Origin: Typha latifolia
Lineage: Eukaryota > Streptophyta > Magnoliopsida > Poales > Typhaceae
Direction of reading: 5' to 3'
Assembly (NCBI GenBank): GCA_019914945.1
Contig: CM034099.1
Location: forward strand, 6,014,001 to 6,078,000
DNA length: 64,000 nt
Of this stretch, positions 11,401 to 24,412 are shown piece by piece; position 1 is the stretch's first letter; each line of letters begins with the position of its first letter. The notes below the pieces were generated by a model. It was given only the letters and a program-made list of their open reading frames with translations. It was not told the origin of the DNA and did not search any database. A program made the position numbers and the translations under genes.

Positions 11401-14400
11401 CAGCAGTTGTAGAACTCCTCAAAACGTCTTTGGACAGAATATTTTTTGTGAAAGGACTCGATGTTGAAACATTTCACTTTCTGGTTTTGAATTTTAATTG
11501 ACAATCTGTTATTTTTCACTATGCTATGCTGCCAGATCAAAAAAGGTTATAAGGAACACATTTCTTAGCAGGACTGCATTACAAAACATCATGTTTGCTC
11601 CAGCTGATAAAATAGATTTTAGAAGAATTTCTTCTGGATGTATCAATATATGTATTGCTGAATGAAAACATGGATGTTTGGAAATTTTAGAAAAGTTTCA
11701 TCTGAGAAATGTTCATAAAATGTCTGAGCTTGTCTGATTTATTTCGTCTTGTTTTGGTTATAACATTTTTCTACTCAAATATGCTCTTGATCATTGTTAT
11801 CCTGCTCCTAGGTATGAGGAACTTCGTCAACCTCTTTCAAGGAAGGTGCCTGTCCCCTCCTCAAGGATTAATCCATACAGAGCTGCTATAATCCTTAGGC
11901 TTGTAGCCTTAGTATTCTTTCTCCAATACCGATTAGCTAACCCAGTCAGAAATGCTTATGGTCTCTGGTTAACTTCAGTTATTTGTGAAGTTTGGTTCTC
12001 TTTATCTTGGATTCTCGAACAGCTTCCCAAGTGGAAACCTATTAGAAGAGAAACATATCCAGAACGCTTGTGTTTGAGGTAACTAATTTCTTCCTAGTGT
12101 CTGTTTTTCTCTTCTTTTTTTGGATAAACTTTAGATTTTATAGTTCATCTAGTTATCTAAAGGCACATGCTTGCAGGTATAACCAGCCCGGAGAACCATG
12201 TGAACTTGCTTGCATAGATGTGTTTGTTAGTACAACAGATCCAACTAAAGAACCACCTCTTGTCACATCAAATACTGTGCTCTCAATGTTGGCTGTAGAT
12301 TATCCGGCAGAAAGGGTTACATGTTATGTCTCAGATGATGGAGCCTCAATGATAACTCTTGAAACCTTGCAGGAAACATGTCAGTTTGCCAGGACATGGG
12401 TGCCCTTCTGTAAGAAATTTAATATTGAGCCCAGAGCCCCTGAATATTACTTCTCACAGAAGGTGGATTATTTAAAGAACAATACATTTCCTACATTTGC
12501 CAAGGAGAGAAGGACAATGAAGGTCATAAATCCTGTCTTTGAATCCTACTTTCTTACATTACATGTAAACATGGACCATACTTTTTTTATTTAATAACAA
12601 AATTTAGTGACGTGAAGGTTGCATATGGCCCTGACATTATCATATTTCATTGATACTGGGTATTTGCCCTTTGCGGCTTCTCTATAATAATGGATAATTT
12701 TTTTAAGTTTCTGTTAAATTTTTGATGATTTTAACTTTTCAAGTCAAATAGCATATTGTTCGGTGTTGTAGCTTCCTGATAAATTTGATTCTAAACTACA
12801 TTGGGAATCTTTTTTCATGAACACTTGTGACACAACATATTGCTTCATTTTTGAAAAGTGAGGTGAACATTTATATTATAGGCTAGTTTCTTTATTTGCT
12901 CATGGAAGTTGTGATCTGATCATGGCTTTCAAAATCTGCAGTGGTTCGGCTGTTGCAATTTGGAAAGATTGTTCAGGAACTTTTTCCATCTTGAATCTTT
13001 CAGGATAATCTGGGCAAATGGAATTTTTTGATAAAGAACTTCTTTTGCCATGAAGATGTTCTTTTTTATCATCTTATTAATGGATATGCTAATGGCTTAG
13101 CATCTCAATGAAGCTAGGTAAAAGAAAGATGCTAGAGAATCACGTATGTGAGAATTGGTCTTTTTTAATGCTTTATGACTCTTTTGTTGAGTTGATCAAC
13201 TTGTTTTTTTCCTCCCTTCACCAGCCAATTCAAATTCTACAGAAAGAAAAATTGTATATATATAGGCCGACTTGTTTTTTTGTCTCACATAGTCCTACCT
13301 GTTATATATCATGACTTGCACCCCTTGATTTATGGATGACTTTATTGTTAATTCTGCTTAATTTTCACTGTGTTCAGAGGCAATATGAGGAATTTAAAGT
13401 CCGGATCAACTGCCTGATTGCAAAATTTCAAAATGTCCCCTGTGATGGTTGGGTCATGACAGACGGAAAACCATGGCCTGGAAATGATATTCAGAATCAT
13501 CCAGGAATTATACAGGTTTTATATTTTCTTGCTTGCATACTCCATAAACTAATGTTAATGACCTCTGTATACACCATCATGGATCTGATTGAATGTGTCT
13601 CTAGATACTATTGGGCTGCAGTGGACCAAGTGATGCTGAAGATAGAAATCTTCCACAACTTGTTTATGTGTCCCGTGAAAAGCGCCCTGGTTATCAAGAT
13701 AATAAGGTTGCAGGAGCCATGAACTCTCTGGTACATAAATTTAGTAGTGGTCAATGATCTTCAGGCATGTAAATTACCAGTGAGAATGCTTGTAATATTC
13801 TTTTAGAAATCTGCAGGTTCGGGTTTCAGCGATTCTTACAAATGGAGCTTATATTCTGAATCTTAATTACAATCACTACATAAATAACAGCAAAGCTTTC
13901 CTGGAAGCCATGTGTTTTATGATGGACACCAATATTATGGAGAAGGCATGCTTTGTTCAGTTTCCGCAGAGATTTGATGGCGCTAATGCAAGAAATCAGT
14001 ATTCTAACCACAATACAATCTTCTACGACGTGAGTGAAATTTTGTAATCCATATAATGCATTATTTATACATATAGTTCCTTTTGCAAAAAAAAATAAAA
14101 AATTCTTAGTGTCAAGATTAAACTCAATCATCTACCATCTTAACAGGCATGAGCATTTTGCATACATAATTATGTTGAAGAAGTGAATTTCAACTAATAA
14201 TTGAATATGCCTAACATGTCTGTCACTATCTATATTCTTGATTGATTTGTACATGCTGGCAAGTTGCAGCTTTAATGCATACCCTACCAGAACTTTGGCT
14301 GGCACATATGCATTTAGTCAAGACATGAGCATTCATTCATTTGTAATTTGCACCAACATTGTCAGTGGAAGTAATGATATCTAATGATAGCATTTATATA

Positions 14401-17400
14401 CTGACAACATAAATAGTTGGAGAATTGGTTTATCTGCACTAGTTAACTAAACTCTGGCAAGTGGGGGACCTGGTTGCACTTGCAAATTGCAAGTGGATCT
14501 GAGAGAGAGAATTCAATATGCATTAACTAGTGCAGAATTTTCGTGTTCATTTAATGGTTAAGGATGACTACACTAATTGTCGTTCTAATTTGTTATCTGA
14601 TTGGATCCTTCTCTTTGACTCGATGTCATTAAGTAGTGTAGAAAATTAAAAGTCAGAATCTTTTCTTGTGAATTAGGAATGTAAACATTTTGTACTTTTT
14701 CAACAACAGTAGCGTCTTGTGTTGTGTCAGAAAGAACGTGGATCCAACGATGTTTGTGCCACTATTGGCACGAGGACATGCCGACCGGCATGCCTCTACT
14801 TGACACTATCATTCATTTAACATATTTTTAATAAAAAAAATTAGGATATTTAGATATGTTTTTTGGATTTTCAGCATGTCAATCTTTAGTTTTTGGTTTA
14901 AATTAATATATTAAAACCTACATTATAGTGATTTATCTTTAGATTATTTTTGTAAATATTATGTTTTAGTAAAGATAAAATAATAGTCAAATATAAATAT
15001 TATTCAACACATAATATGATTGAATATATTCATTAAACTAATATTAATGATTGAGTACTCCATAATATGATTGGATACTCCATAATATAATTGAACACAT
15101 AATATTAATTGATAATAGTTTAATAATTAAAACTAATATCTAGTTAAATATAGAATGATGGGGATAATCAAAGACTTTATTTGATGATTATTGATGAAAA
15201 TTGAAAAAATAAAAAAGGCTCCACATCGCCACAGAGACTGGCATGCAACACAGGGGTGTGCCAGGTGCCATGCCACCACTGGCACGATCATCCTTGCGTG
15301 AATCATTTTCTAACGAACTCTGCTTTGGGAAATGACTTTTGTCGAAGTAAAGGATATAATGTCTTTCCACATTGCTTATATCATTATGGTCTTACTAGCA
15401 TCTTGGGGCTTTGGATGAATATGTAAATACTGGTATAGAAAAAATTTAGGCAATATGTTACAATTGCCTTGAGGAAGATGATTGTGATTTGAGTTGCAGC
15501 CCTGGGCAGAACTAAACACGAAATTTTCGAAGGCAATAGGGATCAATCTATGTGTTAAAATGACCTAAGGCTTTGTTCCTCTAGAAGTCAGGAATCCAAT
15601 GTAACCGGAATCTCGTCGATCAGATTTGTAAATGAAAAGATATGTTGGAAATACCGACCAAAGGTCAAGGATGGCAGGATGGAAGCGAATGATGGAAATT
15701 GGTGATATGGTTAGGGTTCGGATTATGGAAGTGAAAAATAGCTATGGTGGATGGGATAGTACCTTAAGCAAGTCGAGGGAGGAGAAGGGGGCTTCCAGGT
15801 GAAATTGGTCGTCGGAGTAAGGAGGGAGAAGCGACGGAGTTGTAACCTCGACCGTGGGTTGAATCTTGGAGTAGATAACAAAGGGTCGAGAGGAGGAGGG
15901 AGAAGGTTGGCTCATGCCTATGTGCAAAACAAAGACTAAATGTTTAATAATACTAAAGTGGCTATCATTTCACATATTTAGAGGCTAGCCATACTTTCAA
16001 AAACAATAAATAAACCCTAATACAAAATTATCCAACGAATGGCCTTGCAAAGCCGTTCGAATGACCAAAATAATGACTCAGTATGTGCGAACACTATGCA
16101 AGCGCTCGAATGCCCCAGCCAGAAATCATTATTCTTTAAAACTAAAATGATCAAGTTCGAGACGGGTTGGTTATGTTCAATCCATATTATAATCACGAAC
16201 TGAAACACAACATAATGTAGGAACTTCTTTTCTAGTATTAGAGTATAAATATAAATATCACTCTTATCTAACAACTTAAGTTTTTAGAGTAGTTGGTAAG
16301 CTGAGATAGTATCAAAGCAGCGGTTGAATGACGAAAAGTACATATGTCATTTAAAATATTTAACCTCCACTCACTTAATCAAGTCCACTTCTTGGACCTA
16401 GGCTCAAAAGTGGAGAAATATTTGAATATATAAAATATAAAGATCGTCGTTTTTTAACAACTTAAGCTTTTAGAGTAATTGATGAGTTGACAGCTAGTTA
16501 TCTAGTTTTCATGAATTATTTGGCTCATTATCTCTATTAAAGACCTCTAATAGAGTTTTTTTTTAAAAAAAAAAATCAAACAATGAGTTCTAGTAATTCT
16601 CAGTTGTCTTTTTCCATGATTTTGCAGGTAAACTTAAAGGGTCTTGATGGAATACAGGGGCCCTTTTATGTTGGCACGGGGTGCTTCTTTAACAGGAAAG
16701 CATTGTATGGATATGACCCACCTATGGAATCTAAATGCAGCATACTTAGCTGGTATAAACCAGGAAAGGAAAATTTTTATGATGGCTGTGGTTATGCTTC
16801 TACTGTTCATCTAGAGGCAAGCACCTCATATGATGTGGAACCAAACATTCTTGAGGCTGAATATCCTTCTCTTTTTCTGAGCTTGAAGCAATATTTTGGC
16901 CAATCACTAACTCTTATAGCTTCAATAATTGTCAAGGATGATAGATTCTCAAGGTCTGAAACGCCAGAAGATCTCCTAAAAGAAGCAATTAATGTTGTAA
17001 GCTGTGATTATGAGGAGAATACATCATGGGGAAGAGAGGTAACTGCATTTATATTTGTGTTTTCTGTAATACATATAATGTATGCTTTAAGGAGTTGGCA
17101 CCTTTAGTGCTAGCTAGCTTATTCATAACTTCTCTGGTAAATTCAAATGATCCCATCTATTTAATCAATTATTTGAGTTACTTTATTTTTACAAAAAGTT
17201 AATTTGACTAACACTAAGCTTTTAAATTCCATTTCTATGTCTGTTTGAAAGAATTGGGGGTTACAATTCATCCCATTGAGATGACCGCTTTGCTTTACTA
17301 TCCATAACTTCTTGTCCACTAAGATTTTTTACTCAAGGCTTCACACTTCTAAACCTAATCTAACATTTTCATGACCGAATTCTTTATACACTCGATTGGA

Positions 17401-18878
17401 ATTACTGAATTAGCAGAACTTCCGCACAGAATAATGAGAACAATCTTGTGCACTTTTGTTTTGGCAACTTTGACATATAGCGAAGATCATAGTTTGGCCA
17501 GTTATTTATCTTGGTTGCACGTGATAATACGGTCATAATTGGTTCTCTTTCACTTGTTCTTTTTCAAGAGTAATGCTTTTTTTTTTAAAATTAATAGACC
17601 GTGAATTCTTACTTCTTCCATTTATCATTTTGTTTATGAGTTATCCATTGAAAGTAATATGAGTAACTAAAGTCCAATCCAGTTTGTTATGGGAACATAA
17701 AATAAATTTAAATTTACCACTAGCATATCTCATTCAATGAGGAAAATGACTATCTAATTAATGAAATCTGCATAAGTTCTGACTGATTTCTCTAACACTA
17801 GGTTCTTGTTGTTCGGCAGATTGGTTGGATGTATGGTTCTCGGACTTCTGACATTCTGACGAGTCTTAAAATGCATGCTCGCGGATGGAGGTCGATATAC
17901 TGCACACCTGCCCATCCTGCTTTTAAAGGAAGTACACCAGTCAACCTTTCTGATCGTTTGAATCAGTTACTCCAGTGGGCTCTTGGCTCCATTGAGATTC
18001 TCTTAAGTCGGCATTGCCCTATCTGGTATTCATATGGAAGCAAGCTTAGGTGGTTAGAGAGGATGGCATACATCAATGCCACCATTTATCCACTGACATC
18101 CATTCCACTCGTTATATACTGCACTCTACCAGCTATCTGCCTTATCAGTGGGAAATTTATCATTCCACCTGTAAGTTAAATAAATCAAGCAGGAAACGTT
18201 GATAACTGTTTTGGTTGCTAGAAAACAAAAAAAAAACCTAGGAAACTGCATACTTTTGTCTAGATTTTAATCGTTAGAATTGTTTCACATGCGCAGATCA
18301 GTTATGTTGGAAACATCTCTCTTGCTCTTCTCTTCCTTTCAGTTTTCACAACAGGACTTCTGGAAATGAGGTGGAGTGGTGTTGGAACTGAGGAATGGTG
18401 GAGAAGCCAGCAGTTTTGGGTGATAGGTGGAGTTTCTTCCCATCTGTTTGCGATTATTTATGCACCGATAAAGATTTTGGTAGGGAAAAGTGCAAATTTA
18501 ACTGTCCTGACAGAGAAATTTGTTGAGGAGGATCTTAGGGAGCTGTATGTCTTCCGATGGACTTCTCTTTTGGTAGTCCCAACAACGATAATTCTCATTA
18601 ATATGTGGGCTATTGTTGCTGGAATATCCACTGCTATCAAAGATACAAATGGATCTTGGGTTCTGTTATTCGCTAAATTATTATTCTCATTCATGGTGCT
18701 CATCCATCTATATCCATTCTTAAAGGGCTTGTTAGTCCGCCAACAGAGAGTTCCAACTATTATTGTCATCTGGTCGCTTCTTCTTGCTTCCCTATTTTCT
18801 ATGTTGTGGATTCGGATAAATCCATTTGTGACAAAGTTTACTGGACCTAATGTTGAGGAATGTGGTATTTACTGTTAA
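8435..18878 (+). CDS. CesA-like protein with altered catalytic motifs, probable pseudoenzyme, about 994 aa
   Basis: Thirteen exons in continuous phase: 8435-8446, 9530-9593, 10265-10467, 10591-10675, 10830-11016, 11812-12078, 12177-12522, 13378-13515, 13605-13730, 13817-14029, 16628-17038, 17820-18170 and 18297-18878. Intron 3 has a GC donor (AGG|GCAAGT). Plant CesA features present: the [18 protein letters not shown] entry, two N-terminal membrane helices (about residues 190-245), SDDGAS with Asp326/Asp327, the plant-conserved region ending [41 protein letters not shown], a short class-specific region, [13 protein letters not shown], several C-terminal helices and the CesA-type end EECGIYC. 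Altered: the DCD motif is Asn493-Tyr494-Asn495, TED is TSD (Asp695 kept), and QVLRW is QLLQW (Arg to Gln736). The N-terminal RING finger is reduced to one CQVC. Start at 8435 was chosen because only it joins exon 2 in frame, so the 5' end is less certain. Clade inside CesA is unresolved. If expressed it would be a Golgi/plasma-membrane protein, with a structural rather than catalytic role inferred. Confidence 0.85.
9772..10185. mobile_element. MITE, probably Mutator-type, in intron 2 of the CesA-like gene
   Basis: A 414-bp insertion bounded by the same 9-mer TATTATGTT at 9763-9771 and 10186-10194. Its two ends are long imperfect inverted repeats of roughly 95 bp; the left arm carries TATATACCCCTCAAAA and the right arm its counterpart in reverse. 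A 9-bp target duplication, ends starting with G and long TIRs are the hallmarks of Mutator-like elements. No coding capacity, so non-autonomous. Confidence 0.72.
14745..15295. mobile_element. Possible MITE in intron 10 of the CesA-like gene
   Basis: GC-rich arms with GTGCCA, GGCA and GCATGCC words at 14757-14800 recur in reverse orientation at about 15238-15290, around an AT-rich core. This looks like a small inverted-repeat element. I could not find a convincing target duplication, so boundaries are approximate. Confidence 0.35.
16270..16500. repeat. Dispersed repeat fragments in intron 10 of the CesA-like gene
   Basis: Two partial copies of the same sequence, AACTTAAGTTTTTAGAGTAGTTGG near 16273 and AACTTAAGCTTTTAGAGTAATTG near 16459. 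An inverted relative lies at about 49140-49240. Origin not identified. Confidence 0.45.
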
Positions 18879-21103
18879 AATTTGAGCTCTGCAGGATGGT
18901 TACCATAATCTTTTACTACAGGTTTCGACAAATATGAATGCACATATGCTGCTGAGGAAGTCGATATTTTGGCTGAGATTTCCTCATCAGGACTTGGCAA
19001 TATTAAGATGAGTAAGCAGAATTAAGGGCAATCATATGGCAGAAATTTGGAGCAGCTGTATGGGTTTGAGAATAGAAAACAGTTGGGATTTAGCAAATAT
19101 AGCATGAAGCTTGGTGTTACTTACCTGGTTTCTGTCCATTAGAAGGCTTACTGGTCGTTTTTGTAACCTTTCCCTTCAACCTAGTTCCTGCTTCTAATTC
19201 ATTTGGAATGGAGCTTAAATCTCCAGCCTTCTAACTTTTCAAACTTTCTGTAAAAATGTACTGATAAAACTCTGTCCTAAGGGGCAGTAGCAGAAAGAAG
19301 GAATAAAAGATTGTCTTATTCATCCATTATTGGTATAGTTTAATTTTTCCCTCTTCACTCTGCTTGAGAAAAACTTGTAATCAGATATGACAACTTCTCT
19401 CTTATCAGCTAAGGAAAAATTCATAATGGGAAAAGCATACTATTCTACTGCTTGAGTTGGACATTTGACACTTTTTCTCTCTTCTTTTGGGCTCATTCAT
19501 GCCATAATACTTTCTTTCAGGTGATGTCTCCCTCTTTGATCTTCAGAGTTGATGATCACATATCAGGGTGGTGCTTTCCAGTAGGGTAAAAATCTTCTCT
19601 TTTTTCCCCCTTTGTCAGGTAATGAACAAAGTCAATATTGCATTGGTCTTCTTGCTTTAGCATTAATTTATTTGCTCAGTTAATACTCCTATTTAATCCA
19701 CAAGTTCAGGTCATCTTAATGCATGCAATCCCTATCTTGTGGTCTACCATGCTAACAAAGTCATAATAGTCCATGAAAAGTTGTTGACTTGGGAACAAAA
19801 TAAATGTGGAGCTCAGAAGTTGAAATAGCCTCGGAGGCCAAGATACTTTTGCCCCCAAGGTCATCAGCATCAAGGAGAGCTAGTCAAATGGACTAGCACT
19901 AGAATCTCCTACCACATTCACCACACTTAGTGGCTCCCAAAATCACAGGCATAGTCTCATACTATTGATTGATTCACAAGTCCTAAGCATTCCAGGTCAA
20001 AATGGATGTTAAGATAATACCAATAGTTATAGATGAGATTCGATCATATGGTTCTGCGGTTGGTGTGGGATTAAGGGTTACAATCTTTGCACGAGTAGGT
20101 AAAATGAGTGGATCCATTTTTATCATCTTTGATAGATTTGCTTTCATTGTTTGGTAGGAGGGTGATAGCCTTGCTTGGCAGTAAGAGTAGACCCATATCT
20201 TTCCTTGCCTGCAAAGCTCTATAATGACGTAGAGAGTGATCAAGTAGCAATCAGATGAATAAACAAAAGACTTGGACAGCTACTAACCCTGTCTTCACAA
20301 GTGCACGTACACAATAAGCAGTAGGCTTCATGTTATTGTTGACTGAATATCTGGTAACTAGGTGGTGTAATCGACCATAGCTTTGTTTTTGAAATTTATT
20401 TTCGAGTCTAAGTCAATGGATCTAGTTTGAATTGATTAATTTCAATTCAAGCCTCTTTCTAGCCGCTTGATAAGTAAATTCAAGTATATATGATACAAAT
20501 CAAGCTCGAACCAAGCTTGAATCCATCTTAAATCAAGACTGATCGATCTTATTTACTGTATAATACATACATACATACATACATATTTATTTATATTTAT
20601 ATATGAATTGAGCCTTATTGAGCATTACATTCGGGTCTGATTCAATTGATCAAGCTTGTCTCATTTCAACCCGGCTTGATTATTTTGACAGCGCTACTAG
20701 TAGTGGTAAGTCGTTTGGTAGATTAATTTGCGGCAGAAGAGATCATACAAGTGGTAAAGTACGTAGAGAAATTAGAAACATGCAATAGGAAGTAGAGACT
20801 TTTACTGTTTACAAGATAGAACAACAAACAACCTGTGAGTTTGCATGTCAACCAAACAAAAAGGTAAGGAGTCACAAGAAAGGAAAATACATCTTTAACA
20901 AACTTCATTCATAGGAAATTTTTTGATAAGTGAAGAACTGCATGGATCTAATATGTTGCGTTATGCTTATATACAATAGGAAAATTTTTTGGTGGCTCTG
21001 AAGAAGCATTTCTTCCCAAAGCCCTCCACAAATCAAGAATTCTCAAATCAAAGCTTGTCTCCAACCTTTTTGTTTTGGGTCTTCGTATCGTTGCAGCGAT
21101 ATT
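18879..21103. other. Convergent intergenic region between the CesA-like gene and the MYB gene
   Basis: Contains the CesA-like 3' UTR (to about 19.3 kb), the MYB 3' UTR at the far end, and between them spacer with a CAAGCTTGA/TCAAGCTCG-rich patch at about 20.4-20.7 kb that resembles a degraded dispersed repeat, plus (CATA)n at about 20562-20584. No gene supported. Confidence 0.55.
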
Positions 21104-22408
21104 TTACACTTGTTCGAAAGGGAAAGAAGCTCTTTGCAGATCCTTACCGTAGATGTCTGACTCTGGTAACTGCTGCAGTGGCTGCTGATTCTTGTGCCAA
21201 GTACTTAGCCCGTCCATCGCAAGTGAGTTTTCTTCTTTGATTCCATCATACAAAGACTGGCTTTGGTTGCAGATTCCGGCAGATATCGGAAAAGAACCAT
21301 GAAGGTACTCAGACCATTTGAGGTCCTCATGTTCTTCCTGCAGTTGTATACGAACATCTTTCTCTAATGCTACGTCTAACCATGGGAAGATGCCACTCTC
21401 GAATAAGGAGGTAGTACTTTGCAGCTCAAATCCAGTACTAGTGGTCACACTGCTCCCGCTGCTGCTACTACCGTTAGCAGCATCCCAGTATGGATTACCA
21501 GTGCAGCCCTGCAGAGAATTATCCTGTGGGAGATGGACCACAGGCTTCAAATTCATCAAATTTGAGAGAACCGATGTCGAAACCGATGTATTGGCATTGG
21601 ATACAGAGGTGCAATTGTTCTCTGCATTAGTATGATTAAACCAGAGGAGTGGATTTGAGCTGCCAGTAAAATCATGGTCGAATCTTAACTGTGGAAGAGA
21701 AAGATAGTCCATAGCAAATTCTTTGGCGGGCGTCGTAGTCGAATTCTTAGAGGAAATGAGATTTCCCACCATGGTGGTGGTGTTTGATGGAGGAGGGGGT
21801 TTGAGGTCACTGGATCCAGAAGTCCATCCACTGTTAGAGGGAGTTTTCTCTTCATCTTTAACCTCTGCAAGTGGCTTGTGGGTGTTGGGGTCAATGCCTC
21901 GCTCCCTCAGCTTCTTCTTGATGCAAGAATTCCACAAGTTCTTGATCTCATTGTCTGTCCTTCCCTGTAATTGTGCTGCAATTTGAGACCATCTAAAGAG
22001 CAATTGCTGGTTAGAATCCTTGGATCATATGGAGATGAATCTTAGAATAGCTCAGGGGCTTTTCTTACCTATTTCCCAGTACTGCATGCAGCTCAATTAT
22101 GAGATTCTCCTCTTGTTGTGAGAATGTGCCTCTCTTTAGACCTGGTCTCAGGTAGTTTATCCACCTCAATCTGCAGCTCTTCCCACACCTCTGGAGACCT
22201 GCATGCAAAAACTTCTTTTTGTCACAATTCAGAAGCAGAAGCAGTAGAATTTGTAGCAGTTAGCAGTAATACTACCTGCTTGTTTAGGAACAGAGCTCCA
22301 ACACCCATGACCATACTTGGTGATGTGATTCATGAGCTTCTCATCTTCCTCAGGAGACCACAGGCCCTTCCTCAGCTTCTGCTTGTAGCAGCAAGAATGC
22401 CTCCCCAT
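21104..22408 (-). CDS. R2R3-MYB transcription factor of the MYB61/MYB50/MYB86 type, 383 aa
   Basis: Minus-strand exons 22276-22408, 22069-22198 and 21104-21992, all GT-AG, with the standard two-intron layout of plant R2R3-MYB genes (splits after KQAG and inside GNR). R2 covers about residues 13-64 with its three Trp, R3 about 66-116 with Phe/Ile in place of the first Trp and the later two Trp kept (NRW, NLW). The opening [20 protein letters not shown] and the phrase [10 protein letters not shown] are typical of the group containing Arabidopsis MYB61, MYB50, MYB55 and MYB86. The C-terminal region is Ser/Thr/Asn-rich and contains the conserved patch DLKWSEYL near residue 320. Members of this group act in secondary-wall, mucilage or stomatal programmes; the exact orthologue cannot be chosen from sequence alone. 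Confidence 0.93.
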
Positions 22409-22666
22409 TTCACTGGACACTTCTTGATCTTTGAGTTTGGTATGGGAATTATAGATGGAAGAGGATGAGGAAAAGATGTAGCATTGGAGAAGACAAATGG
22501 AATTGAGAACAGAGGACTGCTGCAATGCTGAACAAATAAAAGAGATGTCACACTCAAGTGGGTGGGGGTGATTAAGCTGAGGGTTTTCTTCCCCTACTCC
22601 TCTCCTTTTAAAAGTGTGAATGGGAGAGGAAGGTTGGGCACTGGGGGTGTTTACTCATCTCTATTG

Positions 22667-22674
22667 TATATATA
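22667..22674 (-). promoter_or_regulatory. TATA box of the MYB gene
   Basis: On the minus strand the sequence reads CCTATATATAC, about 260 bases upstream of the MYB start codon. It implies a leader of roughly 230 bases if it is the core promoter. Confidence 0.5.
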
Positions 22675-22679
22675 GGAAC

Positions 22680-24367
22680 CAATAGTATTCTGTAGCAGTA
22701 ACAGTGGGTTAATTGCTCTGATATTTTAAATTTCACTAATGTAATCTTTACAACCGAGAGTCAAAATTCTAACAAATCTTACAACAAGAATCTTTCCTTA
22801 TGCAAAAAAAAACAAACCAGAGATTTTGAATGTAGGTTTTTGGAAGTCATTTTGCCTGCTCACCTCGGAAAGTTTCATCATTGGGTAGAAATAGAAGAGA
22901 GAAAAAAAAAACAACATAGTTGTGTACTTCCATATTCCAAAATAGAGTACACCTTCCTTTTATTTAAAAGTTCATTACTCATTAGCTTCTTGGAAACTTC
23001 TTCCTTGAATAATTAGTACTATTACATGCTAAAGATAGCTATCCAACTAATAGTGGATAATATTTTCTACCCATGAAGCACGTTTGCAAGAGAGAACCAA
23101 GCAGTCAATAAGTGTTTGTACACCACTACCTTGCTAATAAGTTTCTGCATTGCATTTGATTTCAGTGGAGAAGTCGTGCTATGTCACTAACAGTACCTCT
23201 CTTTGTCTCGTCTTCTGAGACCGACACTAAATTTAGTATAATTTATGCTTGTAATTTTTTGGTCTCATAGTGACAGTATAGAACATGCTTTAAACTTCAT
23301 ACATACATATATATATATATATATTGGTAGTTGTAATATAGTGCTAGTTCTTATATAAATGGAGCATATTATAATGCTATCGATACACGTGGTCATTAAA
23401 CTATTGTTTTTCTTTTCTTCTCTCTTACTACCTAGGAGATTATAAGCCATATATATTATTTTCTGGATCTGCACATGCTGAAGAAGTTGCGTAAAGAGAA
23501 TCGTCATGCATATAAAGTAAGTTGAAATAGAAGTTTTGCAATTTCCAGCAAACAAGAGGGACCAAGAATCATAAACTGTCCATAAACTTAAGTTAATATT
23601 ACTCAAACTTAATATATCCCTAGTAGTTGGCCTGTTCAAACTTCTACCTATCAACTTCTTTGTCATCCTTAAAAAAAAAAAAGAGACCCCCACATTAGAT
23701 AACAACAACTGAAAGAAGGAGAAGATCTAGAAAGAAATAGCATGAAGCATGCAAGAAAAGCAGCAAATTTTCAGAGTAACTTTGGTACTTCAATGTAATG
23801 TCGCATGTATTTATCATCAGAACTGTATCATATTCTTTCTCTGGTAGTTGAATATTGATATAGTTTATGATGCAGGTAACATTCAAATCCAGTAGAAGCT
23901 TTTCCTAAATGAAAGAGATTTACAGGAGTAGGAAGGAGAATTGTAGAGGTATAAAACAAGAGTATCATTATCATTTACTTCAAAATAACCTCTTAAGTTT
24001 TGGTAGCTCAGTAAATATATCAATTCCTCATTCTTCTGGATGACATTTTGGGTGGTGGCAAATGCAACACAAAGATTCTCAACACTTGATCACCCGAAAA
24101 AGCAAACATTTTATTAATTTTCAGTGGTCCAAAAACTCTATCCATGTACGGCCATGATTTCTAGTAGTGCTGATGGGAGATCACATCATCCACCATATAT
24201 CTGTGGACCCAAATGGAACAAAACGGTTAGGAAAAAGGATATGAAACAGTGGGCTTACGCCGATTAATTAAACCGATCGAATATAAGAAACAATAAAAAA
24301 ATTATTTAATATGTGGGCCAAACCATTAGATGGTACAGCTTAACACATTCCTTAATTTGGATTCATG

Positions 24368-24412
<45 letters not shown>

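Noticed and set aside
18458..18769. Minus-strand frame across the last CesA exon
   Set aside because: Shadow of the membrane-helix coding exon.
21723..22468. Plus-strand frames across the MYB gene
   Set aside because: They are antisense shadows of the MYB exons, whose minus-strand reading is a clear R2R3-MYB.
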